The position numbers and the translations under genes were made by a program. 64,000 nt of DNA from Micropterix aruncella (Eukaryota; Arthropoda; Insecta; Lepidoptera; Micropterigidae). Of this stretch, positions 34,285 to 48,857 are shown piece after piece; position 1 is the first letter of the stretch, and every line of letters begins with the position of its first letter. The notes beneath the pieces are model-generated. The model was given only the letters and a program-made list of their open reading frames with translations. It made no database searches and had not been told where the DNA came from. Location: contig CALYMY010000048.1 of the NCBI GenBank assembly GCA_944548615.1, positions 1 through 64,000 of the forward strand. The letters are read 5' to 3'.

Positions 34285-34841
34285 TGGCTTCCGACGTTTG
34301 AGGGCTATTGCGCTAAAAGGCATCAATAGTCCTCCCTGTTTATTATTATCTAATAGAGTTTTGCTTTGCGCATCTAACGCTTCTTTTAATTTTCAAATCT
34401 GAGTAATATTAACGGAATTATAGACGATTTAATATCTGTATAGGTATATTGATTTATCGATTTAACGGTTTTGTTTCCATAGTAACGAGCTCAGGCGGTG
34501 GCCCGACTCGCAATAGAATATTTATCGATTTAACGATTTCTGTTTCTATGGTAACTTCAGCCCTCGTCATACTTGCGAAAGTTTATTTATCGATTTTACG
34601 ATGTTTGTTTTCAATAGTAGCGATCCGAGCCAAGGGAGTTTTAGTATTTTTCCCGCGGCTTCGTTTAATAAATTAAATATTATATTCTTTATTTTATCAT
34701 ATACACACAAGCGAGGTGTCAAAAGATAGGGTTTTAGAACGCTTTTCATTTCATTGCTTCTGCTTTTTATCTCGTCTTCTTCTTCTTCTTTAATTACTTT
34801 TCAATACTATTTAATCTGTGCTTTTTCATTTTCATTTTCAG
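34285..34841 (+). other. Unique segment upstream of exon, unit 8
   Basis: Full-length 66-bp triplet without the deletions of units 5-7. From here on the segments look alike. Confidence 0.88.
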
Positions 34842-34868
34842 TGCCTTTGATCAACGAGAAGAGACAAT

Positions 34869-34988
34869 ATGGAGACCACAGAAATAGAAGTGCCGTTTCG
34901 GAATTTCGAAGAAATACCGGAAAGAGCCAGAGATATTGCCCGCGAGGCGTTAAACGAATTAAAAGGAGTAAACAACCTACGGAAAGAG
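34869..34988 (+). CDS. First coding exon of unknown gene, unit 8
   Basis: Intact copy. Confidence 0.6.
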
Positions 34989-35000
34989 GTACGTGACAAG

Positions 35001-35491
35001 GACGAGGGAACTCCTCAACGGTCAACCGTAGAGACGTGAAATTTGGTATAGGCATTCCATTATGATGGCAATTACTAAGTTCCACCATGACATGGCTGCT
35101 GCACCCAGGGTTGGCTCCCGACGAGGGAACTTCTCAACGGTCAACCGTAGAGACGTGAAATTTGGTATAGGCATTCCATTATGATGGCAATTACTAAGTT
35201 CCACCATGACATGGCTGCTGCACCCAGGGTTGGCTCCCGACGAGGGAACTCCTCAACGGTCAACCGTAGAGACGTGAAATTTGGTATAGGCATTCCATTA
35301 TGATGGCAATTACTAAGTTCCACCATGACATGGCTGCTGCACCCAGGGTTGGCTCCCGACGAGGGAACTCCTCAACGGTCAACCGTAGAGACGTGAAATT
35401 TGGTATAGGCATTCCATTATGATGGCAATTACTAAGTTCCACCATGACATGGCTGCTGCACCCAGGGTTGGCTCCCGACGAGGGAACTCCT
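35001..35491. repeat. 119-bp tandem array, unit 8 (4 copies)
   Basis: Shortest array: NNNN with no V copy, that is, eight monomers (5+3) fewer than the common form. 'aacTtctc' is retained at copy 2. Confidence 0.98.
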
Positions 35492-37362
35492 GAACATAGA
35501 AATTGTTATGAATAAATGTCATTTTTCGAAAAAGACCGTGATAGAGTAAATAAAACGCGTTACGGTGTTTGGGCATAACGAAGGCCTTTGAAATCTCTAC
35601 GAAATGGCATTTTCGAAATTTTGACATTTTGAAATTTTTTATATAAACTTTCATTTTGAACATAGAAATTGTTATGAAAAAATCACATTTTTCACAAAAG
35701 AACGAGATAGAGTAAACCTACCGCGTTGCGGTCTTTGGCGAGATCGACACCCCGCTTAAGCTCTACAAAATGGCATTTTTGAAATTTTGACTTTTTGAAA
35801 AATTTTATATAAAATTTCATTTTAAACATAGAAATTATTATGAAAAAATCATATTTTTCGAAAAAGATCGTGATAGAGTAAACCTATAGGGTTACGGCGT
35901 TCGGACAGAACGACGGCCTTGGTAATCTCTACAAAATGGCATTTTCGAAATTTTGACATTTTGAAAAATTTTATATAAAATTTCATTTTAAACATAGAAA
36001 TTGTTATGAAAAAATCACATTTTTCGAAAAAGATCGTGATAGAGTAAACCTATAGGGTTACGGCGTTCGGACAGAACGACGGCCTTGGTAATCTCTACAA
36101 AATGGCATTTTCGAAATTTTGACATTTTGAAATTTTTTATATAAACTTTCATTTTGAACATAGAAATTGTTATGAAAAAATCACATTTTTCGAAATAAAT
36201 CGAGATAGAGTAAACCTACCGCGTTGCGGTCTTTGGCGAGATCGACACCCCGCTTAAGCTCTACAAAATGGCATTTTTGAAATTTTGACATTTTGAAAAA
36301 TTTTATATAAAATTTCATTTTAAACATAGAAATTATAATGAAAAAATCACATTTTTCGAAAAAGATCGTGATAGAGTAAACCTATAGCGTTACGGCGTTT
36401 GGACAGAACCACGGCCTTGGTAATCTCTACGAAATGGCATTTTCGAAATTTTGACATTTTGAAATTTTTTATATAAACTTTCATTTTGAACATAGAAATT
36501 GTTATGAATAAATGACATTTTTCGAAAAAGACCGTGATAGAGTAAACCTACCGCGTTGCGGTCTTTGGCTAGATCGACACCCCGCTTAAGCTCTACAAAA
36601 TGGCATTTTTGAAATTTTGACATTTTGAAAAATTTTATATAAAATTTCATTTTAAACATAGAAATTATTATGAAAAAATCACATTTTTCGAAAAAGATCG
36701 TGATAGAGTAAACCTATAGCGTTACGGCGTTCGGACAGAACGACGGCCTTGGTAATCTCTACAAAATGGCATTTTCGAAATTTTGACATTTTGAAAAATT
36801 TTATATAAAATTTCATTTTAAACATAGAAATTGTTATGAAAAAATCACATTTTTCGAAAAAGATCGTGATAGAGTAAACCTATAGCGTTACGGCGTTCGG
36901 ACAGAACGACGACCTTGGTAATCTCTACAAAATGGCATTTTCGAAATTTTGACATTTTGAAAAATTTTATATAAACTTTCATTTTGAACATAGAAATTGT
37001 TATGAAAAAATCACATTTTTCGAAATAAATCGAGATAGAGTAAACCTACCGCGTTGCGGTCTTTGGCGAGATCGACACCCCGCTTAAGCTCTACAAAATG
37101 GCATTTTTGAAATTTTGATATTTTGAAAATTTTTATATAAACTTTCATTTTGAACTTGGAAATTATTATGAAAAAATCACATTTTTCGAAATAAATCGAG
37201 ATAGAGTAAACCTAACGCGTTACGGTGTTCGGACAGAACGAAGGCCTTTGAAATCTCTACGAAATGGCATTTTCGAAATTTTGACATTTTGAATTTTTTT
37301 ATATAAACTTTCATTTTGAACATAGAAATTGTTATGAAAAAATCACATTTTTCGAAATAAAT
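35492..37362. repeat. 166-bp satellite array, block 8 (11.3 copies)
   Basis: Standard order. One private change, 'gcgttTggac', in the central B monomer near 36400. Confidence 0.97.
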
Positions 37363-37919
37363 TGGCTTCCGACGTTTGAGGGCTATTGCGCTAAAAGGCA
37401 TCAATAGTCCTCCCTGTTTATTATTATCTAATAGAGTTTTGCTTTGCGCATCTAACGCTTCTTTTAATTTTCAAATCTGAGTAATATTAACGGAATTATA
37501 GACGATTTAATATCTGTATAGGTATATTGATTTATCGATTTAACGGTTTTGTTTCCATAGTAACGAGCTCAGGCGGTGGCCCGACTCGCAATAGAATATT
37601 TATCGATTTAACGATTTCTGTTTCTATGGTAACTTCAGCCCTCGTCATACTTGCGAAAGTTTATTTATCGATTTTACGATGTTTGTTTTCAATAGTAGCG
37701 ATCCGAGCCAAGGGAGTTTTAGTATTTTTCCCGCGGCTTCGTTTAATAAATTAAATATTATATTCTTTATTTTATCATATACACACAAGCGAGGTGTCAA
37801 AAGATAGGGTTTTAGAACGCTTTTCATTTCATTGCTTCTGCTTTTTATCTCGTCTTCTTCTTCTTCTTTAATTACTTTTCAATACTATTTAATCTGTGCT
37901 TTTTCATTTTCATTTTCAG
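37363..37919 (+). other. Unique segment upstream of exon, unit 9
   Basis: Full length, no private change noticed. Confidence 0.88.
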
Positions 37920-37946
37920 TGCCTTTGATCAACGAGAAGAGACAAT

Positions 37947-38066
37947 ATGGAGACCACAGAAATAGAAGTGCCGTTTCGGAATTTCGAAGAAATACCGGAA
38001 AGAGCCAGAGATATTGCCCGCGAGGCGTTAAACGAATTAAAAGGAGTAAACAACCTACGGAAAGAG
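37947..38066 (+). CDS. First coding exon of unknown gene, unit 9
   Basis: Intact copy. Confidence 0.6.
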
Positions 38067-38078
38067 GTACGTGACAAG

Positions 38079-39521
38079 GACGAGGGAACTCCTCAACGGT
38101 CAACCGTAGAGACGTGAAATTTGGTATAGGCATTCCATTATGATGGCAATTACTAAGTTCCACCATGACATGGCTGCTGCACCCAGGGTTGGCTCCCGAC
38201 GAGGGAACTTCTCAACGGTCAACCGTAGAGACGTGAAATTTGGTATAGGCATTCCATTATGATGGCAATTACTAAGTTCCACCATGACATGGCTGCTGCA
38301 CCCAGGGTTGGCTCCCGACGAGGGAACTCCTCAACGGTCAACCGTAGAGACGTGAAATTTGGTATAGGCATTCCATTATGATGGCAATTACTAAGTTCCA
38401 CCATGACATGGCTGCTGCACCCAGGGTTGGCTCCCGACGAGGGAACTCCTCAACGGTCAACCGTAGAGACGTGAAATTTGGTATAGGCATTCCATTATGA
38501 TGGCAATTACTAAGTTCCACCATGACATGGCTGCTGCACCCAGGGTTGGCTCCCGACGAGGGAACTCCTCAACGGTCAACCGTAGAGACGTGAAATTTGG
38601 TATAGGCATTCCATTATGACGGCAATTTCTAAGTTCCACCATGACATCGCTGCTGCACCCAGGGTTGGCTCCCGACGAGGGAACTCCTCAACGGTCAACC
38701 GTAGAGACGTGAAATTTGGTATAGGCATTCCATTATGATGGCAATTACTAAGTTCCACCATGACATGGCTGCTGCACCCAGGGTTGGCTCCCGACGAGGG
38801 AACTCCTCAACGGTCAACCGTAGAGACGTGAAATTTGGTATAGGCATTCCATTATGATGGCAATTACTAAGTTCCACCATGACATGGCTGCTGCACCCAG
38901 GGTTGGCTCCCGACGAGGGAACTCCTCAACGGTCAACCGTAGAGACGTGAAATTTGGTATAGGCATTCCATTATGATGGCAATTACTAAGTTCCACCATG
39001 ACATGGCTGCTGCACCCAGGGTTGGCTCCCGACGAGGGAACTCCTCAACGGTCAACCGTAGAGACGTGAAATTTGGTATAGGCATTCCATTATGATGGCA
39101 ATTACTAAGTTCCACCATGACATGGCTGCTGCACCCAGGGTTGGCTCCCGACGAGGGAACTCCTCAACGGTCAACCGTAGAGACGTGAAATTTGGTATAG
39201 GCATTCCATTATGACGGCAATTTCTAAGTTCCACCATGACATCGCTGCTGCACCCAGGGTTGGCTCCCGACGAGGGAACTCCTCAACGGTCAACCGTAGA
39301 GACGTGAAATTTGGTATAGGCATTCCATTATGATGGCAATTACTAAGTTCCACCATGACATGGCTGCTGCACCCAGGGTTGGCTCCCGACGAGGGAACTC
39401 CTCAACGGTCAACCGTAGAGACGTGAAATTTGGTATTGGCATTCCATTATGATGGCAATTACTAAGTTCCACCATGACATGGCTGCTGCACCCAGGGTTG
39501 GCTCCCGACGAGGGAACTCCT
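38079..39521. repeat. 119-bp tandem array, unit 9 (12 copies)
   Basis: NNNNVNNNNVNN. Left marker T present (38210); right marker 'ggtatTggc' present in the last copy (39437). Confidence 0.98.
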
Positions 39522-41392
39522 GAACATAGAAATTGTTATGAATAAATGTCATTTTTCGAAAAAGACCGTGATAGAGTAAATAAAACGCGTTACGGTGTTT
39601 GGGCATAACGAAGGCCTTTGAAATCTCTACGAAATGGCATTTTCGAAATTTTGACATTTTGAAATTTTTTATATAAACTTTCATTTTGAACATAGAAATT
39701 GTTATGAAAAAATCACATTTTTCACAAAAGAACGAGATAGAGTAAACCTACCGCGTTGCGGTCTTTGGCGAGATCGACACCCCGCTTAAGCTCTACAAAA
39801 TGGCATTTTTGAAATTTTGACTTTTTGAAAAATTTTATATAAAATTTCATTTTAAACATAGAAATTATTATGAAAAAATCATATTTTTCGAAAAAGATCG
39901 TGATAGAGTAAACCTATAGGGTTACGGCGTTCGGACAGAACGACGGCCTTGGTAATCTCTACAAAATGGCATTTTCGAAATTTTGACATTTTGAAAAATT
40001 TTATATAAAATTTCATTTTAAACATAGAAATTGTTATGAAAAAATCACATTTTTCGAAAAAGATCGTGATAGAGTAAACCTATAGGGTTACGGCGTTCGG
40101 ACAGAACGACGGCCTTGGTAATCTCTACAAAATGGCATTTTCGAAATTTTGACATTTTGAAATTTTTTATATAAACTTTCATTTTGAACATAGAAATTGT
40201 TATGAAAAAATCACATTTTTCGAAATAAATCGAGATAGAGTAAACCTACCGCGTTGCGGTCTTTGGCGAGATCGACACCCCGCTTAAGCTCTACAAAATG
40301 GCATTTTTGAAATTTTGACATTTTGAAAAATTTTATATAAAATTTCATTTTAAACATAGAAATTATAATGAAAAAATCACATTTTTCGAAAAAGATCGTG
40401 ATAGAGTAAACCTATAGCGTTACGGCGTTCGGACAGAACCACGGCCTTGGTAATCTCTACGAAATGGCATTTTCGAAATTTTGACATTTTGAAATTTTTT
40501 ATATAAACTTTCATTTTGAACATAGAAATTGTTATGAATAAATGACATTTTTCGAAAAAGACCGTGATAGAGTAAACCTACCGCGTTGCGGTCTTTGGCT
40601 AGATCGACACCCCGCTTAAGCTCTACAAAATGGCATTTTTGAAATTTTGACATTTTGAAAAATTTTATATAAAATTTCATTTTAAACATAGAAATTATTA
40701 TGAAAAAATCACATTTTTCGAAAAAGATCGTGATAGAGTAAACCTATAGCGTTACGGCGTTCGGACAGAACGACGGCCTTGGTAATCTCTACAAAATGGC
40801 ATTTTCGAAATTTTGACATTTTGAAAAATTTTATATAAAATTTCATTTTAAACATAGAAATTGTTATGAAAAAATCACATTTTTCGAAAAAGATCGTGAT
40901 AGAGTAAACCTATAGCGTTACGGCGTTCGGACAGAACGACGACCTTGGTAATCTCTACAAAATGGCATTTTCGAAATTTTGACATTTTGAAAAATTTTAT
41001 ATAAACTTTCATTTTGAACATAGAAATTGTTATGAAAAAATCACATTTTTCGAAATAAATCGAGATAGAGTAAACCTACCGCGTTGCGGTCTTTGGCGAG
41101 ATCGACACCCCGCTTAAGCTCTACAAAATGGCATTTTTGAAATTTTGATATTTTGAAAATTTTTATATAAACTTTCATTTTGAACTTGGAAATTATTATG
41201 AAAAAATCACATTTTTCGAAATAAATCGAGATAGAGTAAACCTAACGCGTTACGGTGTTCGGACAGAACGAAGGCCTTTGAAATCTCTACGAAATGGCAT
41301 TTTCGAAATTTTGACATTTTGAATTTTTTTATATAAACTTTCATTTTGAACATAGAAATTGTTATGAAAAAATCACATTTTTCGAAATAAAT
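39522..41392. repeat. 166-bp satellite array, block 9 (11.3 copies)
   Basis: Standard order C A B B A B A B B A C. Confidence 0.97.
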
Positions 41393-41949
41393 TGGCTTCC
41401 GACGTTTGAGGGCTATTGCGCTAAAAGGCATCAATAGTCCTCCCTGTTTATTATTATCTAATAGAGTTTTGCTTTGCGCATCTAACGCTTCTTTTAATTT
41501 TCAAATCTGAGTAATATTAACGGAATTATAGACGATTTAATATCTGTATAGGTATATTGATTTATCGATTTAACGGTTTTGTTTCCATAGTAACGAGCTC
41601 AGGCGGTGGCCCGACTCGCAATAGAATATTTATCGATTTAACGATTTCTGTTTCTATGGTAACTTCAGCCCTCGTCATACTTGCGAAAGTTTATTTATCG
41701 ATTTTACGATGTTTGTTTTCAATAGTAGCGATCCGAGCCAAGGGAGTTTTAGTATTTTTCCCGCGGCTTCGTTTAATAAATTAAATATTATATTCTTTAT
41801 TTTATCATATACACACAAGCGAGGTGTCAAAAGATAGGGTTTTAGAACGCTTTTCATTTCATTGCTTCTGCTTTTTATCTCGTCTTCTTCTTCTTCTTTA
41901 ATTACTTTTCAATACTATTTAATCTGTGCTTTTTCATTTTCATTTTCAG
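41393..41949 (+). other. Unique segment upstream of exon, unit 10
   Basis: Full length, no private change noticed. Confidence 0.88.
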
Positions 41950-41976
41950 TGCCTTTGATCAACGAGAAGAGACAAT

Positions 41977-42096
41977 ATGGAGACCACAGAAATAGAAGTG
42001 CCGTTTCGGAATTTCGAAGAAATACCGGAAAGAGCCAGAGATATTGCCCGCGAGGCGTTAAACGAATTAAAAGGAGTAAACAACCTACGGAAAGAG
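41977..42096 (+). CDS. First coding exon of unknown gene, unit 10
   Basis: Intact copy. Confidence 0.6.
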
Positions 42097-42108
42097 GTAC
42101 GTGACAAG

Positions 42109-42956
42109 GACGAGGGAACTCCTCAACGGTCAACCGTAGAGACGTGAAATTTGGTATAGGCATTCCATTATGATGGCAATTACTAAGTTCCACCATGACA
42201 TGGCTGCTGCACCCAGGGTTGGCTCCCGACGAGGGAACTCCTCAACGGTCAACCGTAGAGACGTGAAATTTGGTATAGGCATTCCATTATGATGGCAATT
42301 ACTAAGTTCCACCATGACATGGCTGCTGCACCCAGGGTTGGCTCCCGACGAGGGAACTCCTCAACGGTCAACCGTAGAGACGTGAAATTTGGTATAGGCA
42401 TTCCATTATGATGGCAATTACTAAGTTCCACCATGACATGGCTGCTGCACCCAGGGTTGGCTCCCGACGAGGGAACTCCTCAACGGTCAACCGTAGAGAC
42501 GTGAAATTTGGTATAGGCATTCCATTATGATGGCAATTACTAAGTTCCACCATGACATGGCTGCTGCACCCAGGGTTGGCTCCCGACGAGGGAACTCCTC
42601 AACGGTCAACCGTAGAGACGTGAAATTTGGTATAGGCATTCCATTATGACGGCAATTTCTAAGTTCCACCATGACATCGCTGCTGCACCCAGGGTTGGCT
42701 CCCGACGAGGGAACTCCTCAACGGTCAACCGTAGAGACGTGAAATTTGGTATAGGCATTCCATTATGATGGCAATTACTAAGTTCCACCATGACATGGCT
42801 GCTGCACCCAGGGTTGGCTCCCGACGAGGGAACTCCTCAACGGTCAACCGTAGAGACGTGAAATTTGGTATAGGCATTCCATTATGATGGCAATTACTAA
42901 GTTCCACCATGACATGGCTGCTGCACCCAGGGTTGGCTCCCGACGAGGGAACTCCT
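42109..42956. repeat. 119-bp tandem array, unit 10 (7 copies)
   Basis: NNNNVNN. Both the left T marker and the right 'ggtatTggc' marker are absent. Confidence 0.98.
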
Positions 42957-44827
42957 GAACATAGAAATTGTTATGAATAAATGTCATTTTTCGAAAAAGA
43001 CCGTGATAGAGTAAATAAAACGCGTTACGGTGTTTGGGCATAACGAAGGCCTTTGAAATCTCTACGAAATGGCATTTTCGAAATTTTGACATTTTGAAAT
43101 TTTTTATATAAACTTTCATTTTGAACATAGAAATTGTTATGAATAAATGACATTTTTCGAAAAAGACCGTGATAGAGTAAACCTACCGCGTTGCGGTCTT
43201 TGGCTAGATCGACACCCCGCTTAAGCTCTACAAAATGGCATTTTTGAAATTTTGACATTTTGAAAAATTTTATATAAAATTTCATTTTAAACATAGAAAT
43301 TATTATGAAAAAATCACATTTTTCGAAAAAGATCGTGATAGAGTAAACCTATAGCGTTACGGCGTTCGGACAGAACGACGGCCTTGGTAATCTCTACAAA
43401 ATGGCATTTTCGAAATTTTGACATTTTGAAAAATTTTATATAAAATTTCATTTTAAACATAGAAATTGTTATGAAAAAATCACATTTTTCGAAAAAGATC
43501 GTGATAGAGTAAACCTATAGCGTTACGGCGTTCGGACAGAACGACGACCTTGGTAATCTCTACAAAATGGCATTTTCGAAATTTTGACATTTTGAAAAAT
43601 TTTATATAAACTTTCATTTTGAACATAGAAATTGTTATGAAAAAATCACATTTTTCGAAATAAATCGAGATAGAGTAAACCTACCGCGTTGCGGTCTTTG
43701 GCGAGATCGACACCCCGCTTAAGCTCTACAAAATGGCATTTTTGAAATTTTGACATTTTGAAAAATTTTATATAAAATTTCATTTTAAACATAGAAATTA
43801 TAATGAAAAAATCACATTTTTCGAAAAAGATCGTGATAGAGTAAACCTATAGCGTTACGGCGTTCGGACAGAACCACGGCCTTGGTAATCTCTACGAAAT
43901 GGCATTTTCGAAATTTTGACATTTTGAAATTTTTTATATAAACTTTCATTTTGAACATAGAAATTGTTATGAATAAATGACATTTTTCGAAAAAGACCGT
44001 GATAGAGTAAACCTACCGCGTTGCGGTCTTTGGCTAGATCGACACCCCGCTTAAGCTCTACAAAATGGCATTTTTGAAATTTTGACATTTTGAAAAATTT
44101 TATATAAAATTTCATTTTAAACATAGAAATTATTATGAAAAAATCACATTTTTCGAAAAAGATCGTGATAGAGTAAACCTATAGCGTTACGGCGTTCGGA
44201 CAGAACGACGGCCTTGGTAATCTCTACAAAATGGCATTTTCGAAATTTTGACATTTTGAAAAATTTTATATAAAATTTCATTTTAAACATAGAAATTGTT
44301 ATGAAAAAATCACATTTTTCGAAAAAGATCGTGATAGAGTAAACCTATAGCGTTACGGCGTTCGGACAGAACGACGACCTTGGTAATCTCTACAAAATGG
44401 CATTTTCGAAATTTTGACATTTTGAAAAATTTTATATAAACTTTCATTTTGAACATAGAAATTGTTATGAAAAAATCACATTTTTCGAAATAAATCGAGA
44501 TAGAGTAAACCTACCGCGTTGCGGTCTTTGGCGAGATCGACACCCCGCTTAAGCTCTACAAAATGGCATTTTTGAAATTTTGATATTTTGAAAATTTTTA
44601 TATAAACTTTCATTTTGAACTTGGAAATTATTATGAAAAAATCACATTTTTCGAAATAAATCGAGATAGAGTAAACCTAACGCGTTACGGTGTTCGGACA
44701 GAACGAAGGCCTTTGAAATCTCTACGAAATGGCATTTTCGAAATTTTGACATTTTGAATTTTTTTATATAAACTTTCATTTTGAACATAGAAATTGTTAT
44801 GAAAAAATCACATTTTTCGAAATAAAT
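42957..44827. repeat. 166-bp satellite array, block 10 (11.3 copies, mosaic)
   Basis: Same length and type order as the standard block, but monomers 2-4 are the subtypes normally found at positions 7-9 ('gaataaatgac' with 'ggctag', then B, then B with 'gacgAcctt'). The block is therefore two near-identical five-monomer runs after the first C. Confidence 0.95.
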
Positions 44828-45384
44828 TGGCTTCCGACGTTTGAGGGCTATTGCGCTAAAAGGCATCAATAGTCCTCCCTGTTTATTATTATCTAATAGA
44901 GTTTTGCTTTGCGCATCTAACGCTTCTTTTAATTTTCAAATCTGAGTAATATTAACGGAATTATAGACGATTTAATATCTGTATAGGTATATTGATTTAT
45001 CGATTTAACGGTTTTGTTTCCATAGTAACGAGCTCAGGCGGTGGCCCGACTCGCAATAGAATATTTATCGATTTAACGATTTCTGTTTCTATGGTAACTT
45101 CAGCCCTCGTCATACTTGCGAAAGTTTATTTATCGATTTTACGATGTTTGTTTTCAATAGTAGCGATCCGAGCCAAGGGAGTTTTAGTATTTTTCCCGCG
45201 GCTTCGTTTAATAAATTAAATATTATATTCTTTATTTTATCATATACACACAAGCGAGGTGTCAAAAGATAGGGTTTTAGAACGCTTTTCATTTCATTGC
45301 TTCTGCTTTTTATCTCGTCTTCTTCTTCTTCTTTAATTACTTTTCAATACTATTTAATCTGTGCTTTTTCATTTTCATTTTCAG
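44828..45384 (+). other. Unique segment upstream of exon, unit 11
   Basis: Full length, no private change noticed. Confidence 0.88.
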
Positions 45385-45411
45385 TGCCTTTGATCAACGA
45401 GAAGAGACAAT

Positions 45412-45531
45412 ATGGAGACCACAGAAATAGAAGTGCCGTTTCGGAATTTCGAAGAAATACCGGAAAGAGCCAGAGATATTGCCCGCGAGGCGTTAAACGA
45501 ATTAAAAGGAGTAAACAACCTACGGAAAGAG
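45412..45531 (+). CDS. First coding exon of unknown gene, unit 11
   Basis: Intact copy. Confidence 0.6.
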
Positions 45532-45543
45532 GTACGTGACAAG

Positions 45544-46986
45544 GACGAGGGAACTCCTCAACGGTCAACCGTAGAGACGTGAAATTTGGTATAGGCATTC
45601 CATTATGATGGCAATTACTAAGTTCCACCATGACATGGCTGCTGCACCCAGGGTTGGCTCCCGACGAGGGAACTTCTCAACGGTCAACCGTAGAGACGTG
45701 AAATTTGGTATAGGCATTCCATTATGATGGCAATTACTAAGTTCCACCATGACATGGCTGCTGCACCCAGGGTTGGCTCCCGACGAGGGAACTCCTCAAC
45801 GGTCAACCGTAGAGACGTGAAATTTGGTATAGGCATTCCATTATGATGGCAATTACTAAGTTCCACCATGACATGGCTGCTGCACCCAGGGTTGGCTCCC
45901 GACGAGGGAACTCCTCAACGGTCAACCGTAGAGACGTGAAATTTGGTATAGGCATTCCATTATGATGGCAATTACTAAGTTCCACCATGACATGGCTGCT
46001 GCACCCAGGGTTGGCTCCCGACGAGGGAACTCCTCAACGGTCAACCGTAGAGACGTGAAATTTGGTATAGGCATTCCATTATGACGGCAATTTCTAAGTT
46101 CCACCATGACATCGCTGCTGCACCCAGGGTTGGCTCCCGACGAGGGAACTCCTCAACGGTCAACCGTAGAGACGTGAAATTTGGTATAGGCATTCCATTA
46201 TGATGGCAATTACTAAGTTCCACCATGACATGGCTGCTGCACCCAGGGTTGGCTCCCGACGAGGGAACTCCTCAACGGTCAACCGTAGAGACGTGAAATT
46301 TGGTATAGGCATTCCATTATGATGGCAATTACTAAGTTCCACCATGACATGGCTGCTGCACCCAGGGTTGGCTCCCGACGAGGGAACTCCTCAACGGTCA
46401 ACCGTAGAGACGTGAAATTTGGTATAGGCATTCCATTATGATGGCAATTACTAAGTTCCACCATGACATGGCTGCTGCACCCAGGGTTGGCTCCCGACGA
46501 GGGAACTCCTCAACGGTCAACCGTAGAGACGTGAAATTTGGTATAGGCATTCCATTATGATGGCAATTACTAAGTTCCACCATGACATGGCTGCTGCACC
46601 CAGGGTTGGCTCCCGACGAGGGAACTCCTCAACGGTCAACCGTAGAGACGTGAAATTTGGTATAGGCATTCCATTATGACGGCAATTTCTAAGTTCCACC
46701 ATGACATCGCTGCTGCACCCAGGGTTGGCTCCCGACGAGGGAACTCCTCAACGGTCAACCGTAGAGACGTGAAATTTGGTATAGGCATTCCATTATGATG
46801 GCAATTACTAAGTTCCACCATGACATGGCTGCTGCACCCAGGGTTGGCTCCCGACGAGGGAACTCCTCAACGGTCAACCGTAGAGACGTGAAATTTGGTA
46901 TTGGCATTCCATTATGATGGCAATTACTAAGTTCCACCATGACATGGCTGCTGCACCCAGGGTTGGCTCCCGACGAGGGAACTCCT
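45544..46986. repeat. 119-bp tandem array, unit 11 (12 copies)
   Basis: NNNNVNNNNVNN, with both left and right markers present, as in unit 9. Confidence 0.98.
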
Positions 46987-48857
46987 GAACATAGAAATTG
47001 TTATGAATAAATGTCATTTTTCGAAAAAGACCGTGATAGAGTAAATAAAACGCGTTACGGTGTTTGGGCATAACGAAGGCCTTTGAAATCTCTACGAAAT
47101 GGCATTTTCGAAATTTTGACATTTTGAAATTTTTTATATAAACTTTCATTTTGAACATAGAAATTGTTATGAAAAAATCACATTTTTCACAAAAGAACGA
47201 GATAGAGTAAACCTACCGCGTTGCGGTCTTTGGCGAGATCGACACCCCGCTTAAGCTCTACAAAATGGCATTTTTGAAATTTTGACTTTTTGAAAAATTT
47301 TATATAAAATTTCATTTTAAACATAGAAATTATTATGAAAAAATCATATTTTTCGAAAAAGATCGTGATAGAGTAAACCTATAGGGTTACGGCGTTCGGA
47401 CAGAACGACGGCCTTGGTAATCTCTACAAAATGGCATTTTCGAAATTTTGACATTTTGAAAAATTTTATATAAAATTTCATTTTAAACATAGAAATTGTT
47501 ATGAAAAAATCACATTTTTCGAAAAAGATCGTGATAGAGTAAACCTATAGGGTTACGGCGTTCGGACAGAACGACGGCCTTGGTAATCTCTACAAAATGG
47601 CATTTTCGAAATTTTGACATTTTGAAATTTTTTATATAAACTTTCATTTTGAACATAGAAATTGTTATGAAAAAATCACATTTTTCGAAATAAATCGAGA
47701 TAGAGTAAACCTACCGCGTTGCGGTCTTTGGCGAGATCGACACCCCGCTTAAGCTCTACAAAATGGCATTTTTGAAATTTTGACATTTTGAAAAATTTTA
47801 TATAAAATTTCATTTTAAACATAGAAATTATAATGAAAAAATCACATTTTTCGAAAAAGATCGTGATAGAGTAAACCTATAGCGTTACGGCGTTCGGACA
47901 GAACCACGGCCTTGGTAATCTCTACGAAATGGCATTTTCGAAATTTTGACATTTTGAAATTTTTTATATAAACTTTCATTTTGAACATAGAAATTGTTAT
48001 GAATAAATGACATTTTTCGAAAAAGACCGTGATAGAGTAAACCTACCGCGTTGCGGTCTTTGGCTAGATCGACACCCCGCTTAAGCTCTACAAAATGGCA
48101 TTTTTGAAATTTTGACATTTTGAAAAATTTTATATAAAATTTCATTTTAAACATAGAAATTATTATGAAAAAATCACATTTTTCGAAAAAGATCGTGATA
48201 GAGTAAACCTATAGCGTTACGGCGTTCGGACAGAACGACGGCCTTGGTAATCTCTACAAAATGGCATTTTCGAAATTTTGACATTTTGAAAAATTTTATA
48301 TAAAATTTCATTTTAAACATAGAAATTGTTATGAAAAAATCACATTTTTCGAAAAAGATCGTGATAGAGTAAACCTATAGCGTTACGGCGTTCGGACAGA
48401 ACGACGACCTTGGTAATCTCTACAAAATGGCATTTTCGAAATTTTGACATTTTGAAAAATTTTATATAAACTTTCATTTTGAACATAGAAATTGTTATGA
48501 AAAAATCACATTTTTCGAAATAAATCGAGATAGAGTAAACCTACCGCGTTGCGGTCTTTGGCGAGATCGACACCCCGCTTAAGCTCTACAAAATGGCATT
48601 TTTGAAATTTTGATATTTTGAAAATTTTTATATAAACTTTCATTTTGAACTTGGAAATTATTATGAAAAAATCACATTTTTCGAAATAAATCGAGATAGA
48701 GTAAACCTAACGCGTTACGGTGTTCGGACAGAACGAAGGCCTTTGAAATCTCTACGAAATGGCATTTTCGAAATTTTGACATTTTGAATTTTTTTATATA
48801 AACTTTCATTTTGAACATAGAAATTGTTATGAAAAAATCACATTTTTCGAAATAAAT
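46987..48857. repeat. 166-bp satellite array, block 11 (11.3 copies)
   Basis: Standard order and subtypes. Confidence 0.97.
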
